22,973 nt of DNA from CAZZBK01 sp964652155 (GTDB lineage: Bacteria > Planctomycetota > Planctomycetia > Pirellulales > PNKZ01): contig CAZZBK010000096.1 in assembly GCA_964652155.1 (NCBI GenBank), forward strand, positions 1-22,973, given 5' to 3'. Each line of letters opens with the position of its first letter. The first letter of the stretch is position 1. The notes beneath the pieces are model-generated. The model was not told the origin of the DNA and ran no database searches. It was given only the letters and a program-made list of their open reading frames with translations. The translations under genes and the position numbers were made by a program. Positions 14,872 through 22,973 of this stretch are shown here, piece by piece.

Positions 14872-14991
14872 TGGGTAGCCCTGACAACTTGTTGTCAGGG
14901 TGGCGAAGCCACACGAGGGCATCGAAGCGTCTCAATGCTGTGCCTCTGGTCGCCGACGGCGACCCCGACAACAAGTTGTCGAGGCTACCCA
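14872..14991. repeat. Palindromic intergenic element, copy A (25-bp terminal inverted repeats)
   Basis: The left arm TGGGTAGCC-CT-GACAACTTGTTGTC (14872-14896) and right arm GACAACAAGTTGTC-GA-GGCTACCCA (14967-14991) are inverted copies differing only at the two central bases. Inside are two smaller hairpins, GTGGC-GAA-GCCAC and GTCGCC-GAC-GGCGAC. There is no reading frame of its own, so it is a non-autonomous element (MITE- or REP-like) or a structured RNA element. A diverged second copy lies at 13021-13139. Confidence 0.8.
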
Positions 14992-14992
14992 G

Positions 14993-15024
14993 CTACCATG
15001 CCACAGGCACGGCTCAAACGTGCC
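14993..15024 (+). repeat. Direct repeat, copy 2
   Basis: Second copy of the 32-nt repeat at 14804-14835 (28 nt identical, then TGCC instead of CGCC). It begins 1 bp after the right arm of the palindromic element. Confidence 0.8.
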
Positions 15025-15170
15025 GAAACCACCATCTCACCGCCGCGCCTCTACACCACACAAGGCTGGCGCGGCATAATGCCCACGGGCTCGTGCCGCA
15101 AGATGGGTGACCATCCAGGGCACATGCCCACGCTCGATTTACTCCTTCACCGCATCCAACGAGTTCGCCC

Positions 15171-18100
15171 GTGAACTGGGGCTCCTGGGGAATCACGTTC
15201 GATCGACCAGGCTACCTGGTGTGGCTGGCGGTCGCGCCGCTGCTCTGGTACTTGGGACGCAATAGCTTGGCGGGGCTGGGTCCCGTCCGCCGATTGCTCG
15301 CCCTCACGCTGCGCATCGCGGCGGTCGTATTGCTCGTGTGCTCGATCGCCGAGGTGCAGTGGGTCCGCACGAGCAACCGGCTCACGGTGATTTACCTCCT
15401 CGATCAATCGCTGAGCATCCCGCCGCCGCGTCGCGCCGCAATGGTCGAGTATGTCAACGCGGCGATCAGCCAGCATCGGCAGCGTGACGACAAGGCCGGG
15501 GTCATCGTGTTCGGACGTGAGGCGGCCGTGGAAATACCGCCGCTCGACGCTGCCGTGCCGCTCGACCCGCACATCGAAAGCGTGTTGGACCGCGAGCACA
15601 CGCATATCGCCTCGGCCCTGAAGCTCGCGCTGGCCTCGTTTCCCGAGGACAGCAGTCGCCGGATCGTCGTGATCAGCGACGGCAACGAAACGATCGGCGA
15701 CGCACTCGAACAGGCTCGGCGAGCAACCGAGGGGGGAGTGGGCATCGACGTTGTGCCGGTCGTCTATCGTTCCACGGGAGAGGTGGCGGTCGAGAAAATC
15801 ACGCTACCGGCCGACGTCCGCAAAGGGACACCGTTCGATCTGCGCATCGTGCTCAACAACCTCCGTTCTCAGGCGACCGCTGATCCTGCCGAGACGGTCC
15901 GTGGCCGATTGATCGTTAGCCAACGGACCGACGATCAGCCCCGGGTCATCAGCGATCAGAGTGTCGAACTGCCGCCGGGCAAACGGGTGTTCACGCTCCG
16001 CGAGCAGATCGATCAACCGAATTTTTACAACTACGAAGCCCGGTTCGTGAGCGACGACCCCAGTCAGGACGGTTTCGTGCAGAACAATCGGGCCACGGCC
16101 CACACGCATATTCGCGGCAGCGGACAGGTGCTGCTGATCGAAGACCGCGACCATCGAGGCGAGCACAATCTGCTCGTCGAGCGGCTGCGGCTGGCGAATC
16201 TGGAAGTCACGATCCAGCCGAGCGACCAGGCCTTCGGCTCGCTCGCCGAGTTGCAGCCCTTCGATACCGTGCTGCTGGCCAACGTGCCGCGCGAACATTT
16301 CAGCGAAGAGCAAGTCGCCATGCTCGAGCGTAATTGCCACGACCTGGGAAGCGGCCTGATCATGCTCGGTGGCCCCAACAGCTTTGGAGCCGGCGGCTGG
16401 GCCAATACGCCCGTCGAACGTGCAATGCCCGTCGACTTTGAGATCAAAAATGCCAAGGTCATCCCCAGCGGCGCGCTGGCGCTCGTGATCGATTGCTCGG
16501 GCTCGATGACGGGGCTGAAAATGGACATGAGCAGCGTGGCAGCCGTCGCGGCGGTGCGTGTGCTCGGCGATCGGGACCAAGTTGGCGTGGTCACGTTCGA
16601 CTCAGCCGCTCACGTGCTCGTGCCCATGCAGCCTGCTGCGGCCCGCGAGCGGATCGCGCGGCTCATCGCGCGCTTGGCTCCCGGCGGCGGCACCGACATG
16701 ATGCCCGGCATGATCGAAGGCTATCGCGGACTTCAGCAGGCCACCGCGGCCATGAAGCACATGATCGTATTGACCGACGGCCAGACAATGGGCGAAGGGT
16801 ACGAGGCGCTCGCCGCCCGCATGCAAAAGCTGGGCATCACGACGACCACGGTCGCCGTTGGGGTCGACGCGGCCGTACCGTTGTTGCAGGGGATTGCCAG
16901 CGCCGGAGCAGGCAAGTTCTACGCCGTCCGCGACCCGCACGCGATCCCACGCATCTTCATGCAAGAGGCTCGCCGCGTGGCCCGCCCGCTGATCTACGAA
17001 GACGAACGCGGCGTGATCCCCAAGCTCAGCGGCGTGCATGAAGTTACAACCGGCCTGGGAGCCGAGGTGCCGCCGCTAACCGGTTTCGTGATGACCACGG
17101 TCAAATCGAATCCCCTTGTCGAGGTGTCGATCAAGTCGCCGCCGTTGAAGGGGTTCCCGGACAATGACACGATCTTGGCAAGTTGGACCTACGGACTGGG
17201 AAAGGTGGCCGCCTATACCTCCGACGTCGGCGCGCGGTGGGCCAAGGCCTGGGACACCTGGAGCGGCTATGACAAGCTCTTCTCGCAACTCGTCCGCTGG
17301 TCAATGCGCAGCAGCGGCGAGACAGGCCAGTTCAGCGTGGCCAGCGATCTGGTCGACGGCCGCATGCAGCTTGTCGTCACGGCGCTCGACAGCCAGGACG
17401 AGTTCCTGAACTTTCTCGACCTCGGCGGCACGGTGATCGACCCCGCCATGAAATCCCAGCCGTTGCCGCTCAAACAGGTCGCGCCAGGACGCTACGTCGG
17501 TTCGTTCGAGGCTCAATTGGCGGGCAGCTACTTCATGGCGCTCGGTGCCGGCCCCGAGCGAGCGCCGCTGCGCATGGGCATCAATGTCCCCTACTCACGC
17601 GAGTTTCGCGACCGCGTGGCCGATGAACGGCTCTTGCAACGCCTCGCGGAACTCAAGCCGCCGCACGGCGAGCGAGGGCAGGTCATTCGCGACCCGAGCG
17701 GTCAGGACCAACTCGACGCGCTGCTCTCCGTCAACTCGTTTCGTCACGATCTGCCAGCGTCGCGCCGCACGAGCGACGCCTGGCCCACGTTGCTGTGGAT
17801 CGCGGGGCTCGTCTTCTTTGGCGATGTGTTCATCCGCCGCGTGGCGGTGAACCTCAATTGGATACCCTCGCTGACGGCGAACGTGCGCGACCGGCTCTGG
17901 CGACGCACGCCAGTCGCGAGCGATTCCGCCATTTATCTCGATCGCCTCCGCAGCCGCAAGCAGGAAGTTACGCAATCGCTCTCACAGCGACACGCGGGTC
18001 TTCGTGCTGAACCGGAGCAGATATCCACGACACTCGACGCGACCTTGCCGCTCGAAACGAGCGCGTCGAGTTCGACAACACTTCCCGCGACTCCGCCGCC

Positions 18101-18218
18101 GACTGCCGCGCTCGCGCCGCAAGACACTCCAGCCGCCGACGATTACACGAAGCGACTGCTCAAGGTCAAACAGAAAGTCTGGCAGAACCGCGACCAAGAC
18201 AAACCGCACAACTCTTGA
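15171..18218 (+). CDS. Large membrane protein with two VWA domains (glutamine amidotransferase-like/BatA-type)
   Basis: A 1015-residue membrane protein. Two N-terminal membrane segments (YLVWLAVAPLLWYLG and ALTLRIAAVVLLVCSIA) are followed by a first VWA-like domain with a partial MIDAS (LLDQSLSIP, near residue 78). A middle GATase-like segment (LGSGLIMLGGPNSFGAGGW) comes next, then a second, complete VWA domain (IDCSGSMTG near residue 440, GGGTDMMPG, VLTDGQ). Near residue 870 is a last membrane segment (TLLWIAGLVFFGDVFI) and then a cytoplasmic tail rich in Ser/Thr/Pro that ends in a basic stretch. The GTG start at 15171 is the only possible start close to the hydrophobic N-terminus; no clear ribosome site is seen. 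It precedes a MoxR ATPase by 10 bp and is probably its co-transcribed partner. Confidence 0.85.
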   Translation: MNWGSWGITFDRPGYLVWLAVAPLLWYLGRNSLAGLGPVRRLLALTLRIAAVVLLVCSIAEVQWVRTSNRLTVIYLLDQSLSIPPPRRAAMVEYVNAAISQHRQRDDKAGVIVFGREAAVEIPPLDAAVPLDPHIESVLDREHTHIASALKLALASFPEDSSRRIVVISDGNETIGDALEQARRATEGGVGIDVVPVVYRSTGEVAVEKITLPADVRKGTPFDLRIVLNNLRSQATADPAETVRGRLIVSQRTDDQPRVISDQSVELPPGKRVFTLREQIDQPNFYNYEARFVSDDPSQDGFVQNNRATAHTHIRGSGQVLLIEDRDHRGEHNLLVERLRLANLEVTIQPSDQAFGSLAELQPFDTVLLANVPREHFSEEQVAMLERNCHDLGSGLIMLGGPNSFGAGGWANTPVERAMPVDFEIKNAKVIPSGALALVIDCSGSMTGLKMDMSSVAAVAAVRVLGDRDQVGVVTFDSAAHVLVPMQPAAARERIARLIARLAPGGGTDMMPGMIEGYRGLQQATAAMKHMIVLTDGQTMGEGYEALAARMQKLGITTTTVAVGVDAAVPLLQGIASAGAGKFYAVRDPHAIPRIFMQEARRVARPLIYEDERGVIPKLSGVHEVTTGLGAEVPPLTGFVMTTVKSNPLVEVSIKSPPLKGFPDNDTILASWTYGLGKVAAYTSDVGARWAKAWDTWSGYDKLFSQLVRWSMRSSGETGQFSVASDLVDGRMQLVVTALDSQDEFLNFLDLGGTVIDPAMKSQPLPLKQVAPGRYVGSFEAQLAGSYFMALGAGPERAPLRMGINVPYSREFRDRVADERLLQRLAELKPPHGERGQVIRDPSGQDQLDALLSVNSFRHDLPASRRTSDAWPTLLWIAGLVFFGDVFIRRVAVNLNWIPSLTANVRDRLWRRTPVASDSAIYLDRLRSRKQEVTQSLSQRHAGLRAEPEQISTTLDATLPLETSASSSTTLPATPPPTAALAPQDTPAADDYTKRLLKVKQKVWQNRDQDKPHNS

Positions 18219-18228
18219 AGGAGCACGC

Positions 18229-19230
<1,002 letters not shown>

Positions 19231-19280
19231 GAGTTTACAGTTTTCGATTTTCCGTTCTCTCTGCTGCTCATTTATCATTT

Positions 19281-19301
19281 AGCACTTAGCACTTAGCACT
19301 T
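19281..19301 (+). repeat. Three tandem AGCACTT units before the DUF58 gene
   Basis: AGCACTT is repeated exactly three times, just before the CTCCC and ATG of the DUF58 gene, in a 77-bp spacer (19231-19307) that is clearly more AT-rich than its surroundings. No strong ribosome site is seen before the ATG at 19308. Confidence 0.7.
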
Positions 19302-19307
19302 CCTCCC

Positions 19308-20189
19308 ATGTCCTCGCCGCTGCTCTCGCCGGATTTGCTCGCCCGACTCGAATCGCTCGAGTTGGTGAGTCGGAAAATCTTTCGCGGGAGCCTCAAAGGG
19401 GAGCGCCGCAGCACGCGCAAGGGACAGAGCGTCGAGTTTGCCGACTTTCGCGCCTACGTGAGCGGCGACGACCTGCGGTTCATCGATTGGAACACCTACG
19501 CCCGGTTCGATCGGCTGTTCCTCAAGCTGTTCTTAGAAGAAGAGGACCTGCACTTTTACGCCCTGATCGACTGCAGCGCGAGCATGAGCTTTGGTAGCCC
19601 GAGCAAGCTAGCCTACGCCAAGCAACTCGCGGCCGCGCTGGGGTTCATCGGTCTGGTTCGCGCCGATCGCGTGCAGATCGAAACCTTGCAACAGAGCGCC
19701 AAGCAGCCGGGGAGCGCGTTCCGCGGCCGGGCCAACTTGTGGCGGATGCTCGCGCACCTCGACGCACTCGAGTCCGGCGGTGAAACTCAGCTCACCCAGG
19801 GCGTGCGCAACTTCTGCCTCCGCAATCGCGGCAAAGGCATCCTGGTGCTGATCACGGACCTGCTGGACAAACAGGGCTATCAGGAGGCCTTGCGCTATTT
19901 GCTCGCCCAACGGTTGGACGTGTACGTGATTCAGGTCTTGTCGGCCGAGGAATTGCAGCCCGACGTGCGAGGCGACCTGCGGCTCGTCGACTGCGAGGAC
20001 GATGAGGTGACCGAGATCACCGTGAGCGATCCGCTGCTGAAGCGTTACCAGCAAACGCTCGCGGCGTTCACGCAGGGAGCGCGCGATTACTGCACCCGCC
20101 GAGGCATCTCGTATCTGCTCGCCGACACGCGGACGAGCGTCGATCAACTCGTGGCCAACTACCTGCGCAAACGGGGGCTCGTCCGCTGA
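19308..20189 (+). CDS. DUF58-domain protein
   Basis: A 293-residue protein of the DUF58 family, which accompanies MoxR ATPases and VWA proteins. The signature RKGQSVEFADFRAYVSGDD-LRFIDWNTYAR lies at about residues 38-67, followed by a VWA-like fold with a MIDAS-type DCSASMSFG motif near residue 87 and LITDLLDKQG near residue 184. It has no membrane segments. Its role is unknown; family members are thought to work with the ATPase on envelope or metal-insertion clients. Its TGA overlaps the ATG of the next gene by one base (TGATG), so the two are translationally coupled. Confidence 0.93.
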   Translation: MSSPLLSPDLLARLESLELVSRKIFRGSLKGERRSTRKGQSVEFADFRAYVSGDDLRFIDWNTYARFDRLFLKLFLEEEDLHFYALIDCSASMSFGSPSKLAYAKQLAAALGFIGLVRADRVQIETLQQSAKQPGSAFRGRANLWRMLAHLDALESGGETQLTQGVRNFCLRNRGKGILVLITDLLDKQGYQEALRYLLAQRLDVYVIQVLSAEELQPDVRGDLRLVDCEDDEVTEITVSDPLLKRYQQTLAAFTQGARDYCTRRGISYLLADTRTSVDQLVANYLRKRGLVR

Positions 20190-22153
20190 TGTGGCCCGAC
20201 TGGTCCAACATGCTTGGCGGCTGGCAATGGGGGGCGCTGCTCGCGGTGCCCCCTGCGCTCGTGGCCTTGTACTTCTTAAAACTCAAGCGGCAGCCGTTGA
20301 TCGTCCCCAGCACGTTGCTCTGGCGGCAGACGCTTGAAGACCTGCATGTGAACAGCCTGTGGCAAAAGCTGCGCAACAGTCTGTTGCTCTGGTTGCAGTT
20401 ATTGCTCGTGCTGCTCGTGATCCTCGCGCTGCTCAAGCCGAGTTGGCAAGGCTCGCAGCGCGCTGTCGGCCGCAGCATCGTGCTCATCGACAACTCGGCA
20501 AGCATGCAGGCCACAGACGTTACGCCCACGCGGCTCGACGAGGCCAAACGCCGCGCGATCGAACTGATCGATCAGATGACGGGCGACGACGTGGCGATGG
20601 TCATTAGCTTTGCCGACGCCGCGCAGGTGGCCCAGTCATTCACGCACAACCGTCACGAGTTGCGCCGCGCGGTCGAGTCGATCGCGATCACCGATCGACC
20701 CACCAACATTGCCGAAGCGCTCCGTGCCGCGGCGGGACTCACGCAGAGCAGCCACTCAACAGTCGTAAACGACGACGCGCCCCTCGAACGCTCCGAACAC
20801 GCCACGGTCTACGTGTTCTCCGACGGCAAGTTTCCCGACGTCCAGGATCTCAGCCTGCGCAATCTCTCCATCAAGATGATCGCGATCGGCTCGACGACCG
20901 CGCGCAACGTGGCGATCACGGCGCTCGGCGTGGCCGAGCGCGAGGGGCCAAGCGATACCCGGCCGTTGTTCGCCCGGGTCGAAAACTTCAGTGCCGAGCG
21001 TGTAAACGTTGAAGTCACGCTCCTCCGCGACGGCACGCTGCTCGACGCCGACAAACTTTCGCTCGACGCTAACTCAGGGCGCGGCATGACGTTCGACCTC
21101 ACGGAGCGCGACGACACGCTCGAACTGCGCATCCAGAGTGACCCGAACGATCATTTGTCGCTCGACGATCGGGCCATTGTCGTGCTCGGCGCGCCGCGGC
21201 GGTCACGCATTCTGCTGATCACACCGGGGAACGAGCCGCTCAAGCTGGCGCTCAACACGCAACGGGCGGCCGAGTTGGTCGAACTGCAAGTCGAGTCCCC
21301 CGCGTACCTCGATGACCCGCGCTATCAGGCCATCGCCGCCCTTGGAGCGTGTGAACTGATCATTTACGATCGCTGTGTGCCTAAAGAGTTGCCGCAAACG
21401 AACACGCTGTCGATTGGTCGAGTGCCACCGCTGGCGAATTGGTCTGTTTTAGAGACGGTCGCAGCGCCGCAGATTATCGACGTCGATACGACCCATCCGC
21501 TTATGCACTTGGTCGAGATGGGTGATGTACTACTAGCCGAAGGGACGCCGCTCAAGCTGCCCAGCGCCGCAACGGTGCTCATCGACAGCGATCGAGGACC
21601 GTTGTTTGCCGTGGCCCCGCGCGACACGTTTGAAGACGCCGTGCTGGGCATCGAGTTGATCGGGGCCGACAAGGTGGGCACGAACTGGCCGTTGCGGCTG
21701 AGTTTTCCGGTGTTCGTGCTCAACGTGTTGGAACATTTTGCCCACGGCAGCGGCGCGGCAACGGCCCTCAATGTCCGCAGCGGGCAGACGATTCGGCTCC
21801 CCCTCGACGCCAGCCAGGAACGTCTGTCCGTCGAGACACCAACGCACGAGCGTTTCGAGCTAACGGGGCCTCCGGGCCGGTCGGTGCATTTTTCGCAGAC
21901 GTCACGTGTCGGTCTGTACGAAGTGCATACATCCGGCGTGCCCGTCACTTTGTTCGCGGTCAACTTGCTCGATGCGGCCGAGAGTGACGTGCGACTGCGA
22001 GCTGACGGCGGCGTGCAGATCGGCGCGGAGACGGTGACGAGCGAGACCGGATGGCAGAGTGCGCGACGCGAGGGGTGGCGGTATTTGGCCTTCGTCGCCC
22101 TCGGCGTGCTCGTGGTCGAGTGGTATCTGTACAACCGCAGGCTGGGACGTTAA
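20189..22153 (+). CDS. BatA-like membrane protein with VWA domain
   Basis: A 654-residue membrane protein with the BatA N-terminal architecture: a first segment (WGALLAVPPALVALYFLKLK), the PLIVPSTLLWRQ linker, and a second segment (LLLWLQLLLVLLVILALL). Next comes a VWA domain with MIDAS DNSASMQAT near residue 100 and VYVFSDGKFPD near residue 210. A long beta-rich periplasmic part follows, with a final membrane segment (YLAFVALGVLVVEWYL) and a short basic tail. With the MoxR and DUF58 genes and the 1015-residue protein it forms one plus-strand cluster. The client of the complex is not evident. Its TAA overlaps the TAA of the convergent downstream gene. Confidence 0.9.
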   Translation: MWPDWSNMLGGWQWGALLAVPPALVALYFLKLKRQPLIVPSTLLWRQTLEDLHVNSLWQKLRNSLLLWLQLLLVLLVILALLKPSWQGSQRAVGRSIVLIDNSASMQATDVTPTRLDEAKRRAIELIDQMTGDDVAMVISFADAAQVAQSFTHNRHELRRAVESIAITDRPTNIAEALRAAAGLTQSSHSTVVNDDAPLERSEHATVYVFSDGKFPDVQDLSLRNLSIKMIAIGSTTARNVAITALGVAEREGPSDTRPLFARVENFSAERVNVEVTLLRDGTLLDADKLSLDANSGRGMTFDLTERDDTLELRIQSDPNDHLSLDDRAIVVLGAPRRSRILLITPGNEPLKLALNTQRAAELVELQVESPAYLDDPRYQAIAALGACELIIYDRCVPKELPQTNTLSIGRVPPLANWSVLETVAAPQIIDVDTTHPLMHLVEMGDVLLAEGTPLKLPSAATVLIDSDRGPLFAVAPRDTFEDAVLGIELIGADKVGTNWPLRLSFPVFVLNVLEHFAHGSGAATALNVRSGQTIRLPLDASQERLSVETPTHERFELTGPPGRSVHFSQTSRVGLYEVHTSGVPVTLFAVNLLDAAESDVRLRADGGVQIGAETVTSETGWQSARREGWRYLAFVALGVLVVEWYLYNRRLGR

Positions 22154-22887
22154 CAACGAGCGGCAGCTGAGCCGCCGGCTGGAGATGAACACGCGCGGGG
22201 CTGTTCGAGATAGCTCACCACATTCGCGAGCGGCGTGACGTCGGCCAGGTCGACGTCGATGTCGAACAAGAACGCTTCGTGCATCAGCTCGCAGCGCTCG
22301 CCGACCGCCTCGCGCGGCACGATGACCCGAAAACTGTCGGTCGCGTCGCGGCAGCTCGCGTAGATGCAATGGCTTGTGCTCACGCCGCAGACGATGAGCG
22401 TGTCGATACCCAGGCCGGTGAGCATCTCGTGCAGGCAGGTCCCTTTGAAGGCCGAGGCAAACCGCTTGAGCACGATCTTCTCGTTGTCGCGGCGACCCAA
22501 ACGCCTGTCGAGTTGGAACATGCTGCCGACATCGTCGGGGAGCTTGTAGTGCAACTTGCGGTCGTGCGGCGAGCGTGGATGGGCCGGGTCGTAGTCGAAC
22601 GACGTGAAGAAGATCGGCGTGTGGGTGGCCCGCGCGGCGGCGAGCACACGGCAGGTCGCGTCGACGACCGAGTTCAAGTCGCTGCCGATCTGCGCCGACG
22701 GCGTGAGCCAGAACTCGGCCAGGTCGATCACGAGCACGGCCGGTCGAGAGCCGAAGCCGGCGCGGCCCGCCCAGCCACGTGAGAGGTACCGCTCTTTGAG
22801 TATCGCCAGATGGGCCTGGAGCGGGGCGCGAAGCTCGTCGGGCAGCCTTAAATCGGTTGAACGAAAAGCTTGTTTCGTATCGCTCAT
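22150..22887 (-). CDS. Isochorismatase-family cysteine hydrolase
   Basis: A 245-residue hydrolase of the isochorismatase/N-carbamoylsarcosine amidase type. The catalytic triad is visible: D55 (VLVIDLAEFW), K141 (KIVLKRFASAF) and C174 (CGVSTSHCIYASCRDA). The Cys places it with the amide or carbamoyl hydrolases rather than with isochorismatase proper, which lacks it. The best family guess is N-carbamoylsarcosine amidase-like, but the substrate is open. The N-terminal 45 residues are an extension beyond the core; the last 20 residues are low-complexity (Ala/Ser/Gly/Cys). It is convergent with the BatA-like gene, with stops overlapping. Confidence 0.9.
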   Translation of the reverse strand: MSDTKQAFRSTDLRLPDELRAPLQAHLAILKERYLSRGWAGRAGFGSRPAVLVIDLAEFWLTPSAQIGSDLNSVVDATCRVLAAARATHTPIFFTSFDYDPAHPRSPHDRKLHYKLPDDVGSMFQLDRRLGRRDNEKIVLKRFASAFKGTCLHEMLTGLGIDTLIVCGVSTSHCIYASCRDATDSFRVIVPREAVGERCELMHEAFLFDIDVDLADVTPLANVVSYLEQPRACSSPAGGSAAARC

Positions 22888-22973
22888 GGGGGGCGTGCAG
22901 AGAGGTTAATCGGCTGTGCCAGGAAGGGATATTCTCTCCCGTTCACCCGCGATGGTCAAATTCCGACGGCTGC

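Larger units (their letters stand above)
14758..15170. other. Repeat-rich intergenic region
   Basis: A 413-bp gap between divergent genes. It holds the 120-bp palindromic element (14872-14991) and two near-identical 32-nt direct repeats (14804-14835 and 14993-15024). Downstream, at 15075-15150, there are looser relatives of the direct repeat (ATGCCCACGGGCTCGTGCC, ATGCCCACGCTCG). No gene is convincing here. Confidence 0.6.

Noticed and set aside
14804..15024. CRISPR array
   Set aside because: Only two copies of the repeat, spaced 157 bp apart by a palindromic element, with no cas genes.

Overview
The window (about 23 kb, GC-rich) most likely comes from a planctomycete. Reasons: bacterial H4MPT/methanofuran-type C1 genes, a membrane protein with the typical planctomycete N-terminal 'FRLRTLL' hydrophobic motif, a Tat-exported sugar-isomerase-like TIM barrel, and a MoxR/DUF58/large-VWA cluster. 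This assignment is inference; no rRNA or phylogenetic marker is present.

The centre (about 2.5-11.8 kb) is the notable part: a selenoprotein island. On the minus strand, selD is followed by a formylmethanofuran dehydrogenase gene set in the order fwdD, a 53-residue small ORF, fwdB, fwdA, fwdC. fwdB looks like two ORFs split by an in-frame TGA, but the TGA falls at codon 116, exactly in the metal-ligand motif (SL-U-HGP) that carries Cys or Sec in archaeal FwdB and Sec in formate dehydrogenase H. A hairpin with an AGUU loop (a bacterial-type SECIS) lies 18 nt after it. Divergently, on the plus strand, sit selB, selA (4-nt overlap) and a tRNA-Sec with a UCA anticodon (selC). The complete selenocysteine synthesis and insertion set (selA, selB, selC, selD) therefore lies beside its apparent client. 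TGA is an ordinary stop in many genes here (rnhA, selB, selA, DUF58 and others), so this is recoding and not a changed genetic code. FwdB also keeps the N-terminal Cys cluster motif, and a separate FwdD is present, so the enzyme looks redox-competent, unlike the characterised bacterial Fhc formyltransferase/hydrolase complex. No formyltransferase (ftr/fhcD) or polyferredoxin subunit lies in the window.

Left flank (1-2.1 kb): the 3' end of a sensor histidine kinase, an RNase HI gene, and a convergent EamA/DMT transporter. Right of the island (11.8-14.8 kb, minus strand): a transglutaminase-like exported protein whose stop codon almost touches the tRNA 3' end, a TIM-barrel isomerase-like protein and a small membrane protein. 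Two copies of a 115-120-bp palindromic intergenic repeat lie at about 13.0 and 14.9 kb.

15.2-22.2 kb is a plus-strand cluster: a 1015-residue membrane protein with two VWA domains, a MoxR AAA+ ATPase, a DUF58 protein and a BatA-like VWA membrane protein. A convergent isochorismatase-family hydrolase closes the window. The fwd enzyme would interconvert CO2 and formyl-methanofuran; the sel genes would make its Sec residue. The rest looks like ordinary planctomycete housekeeping or envelope content.
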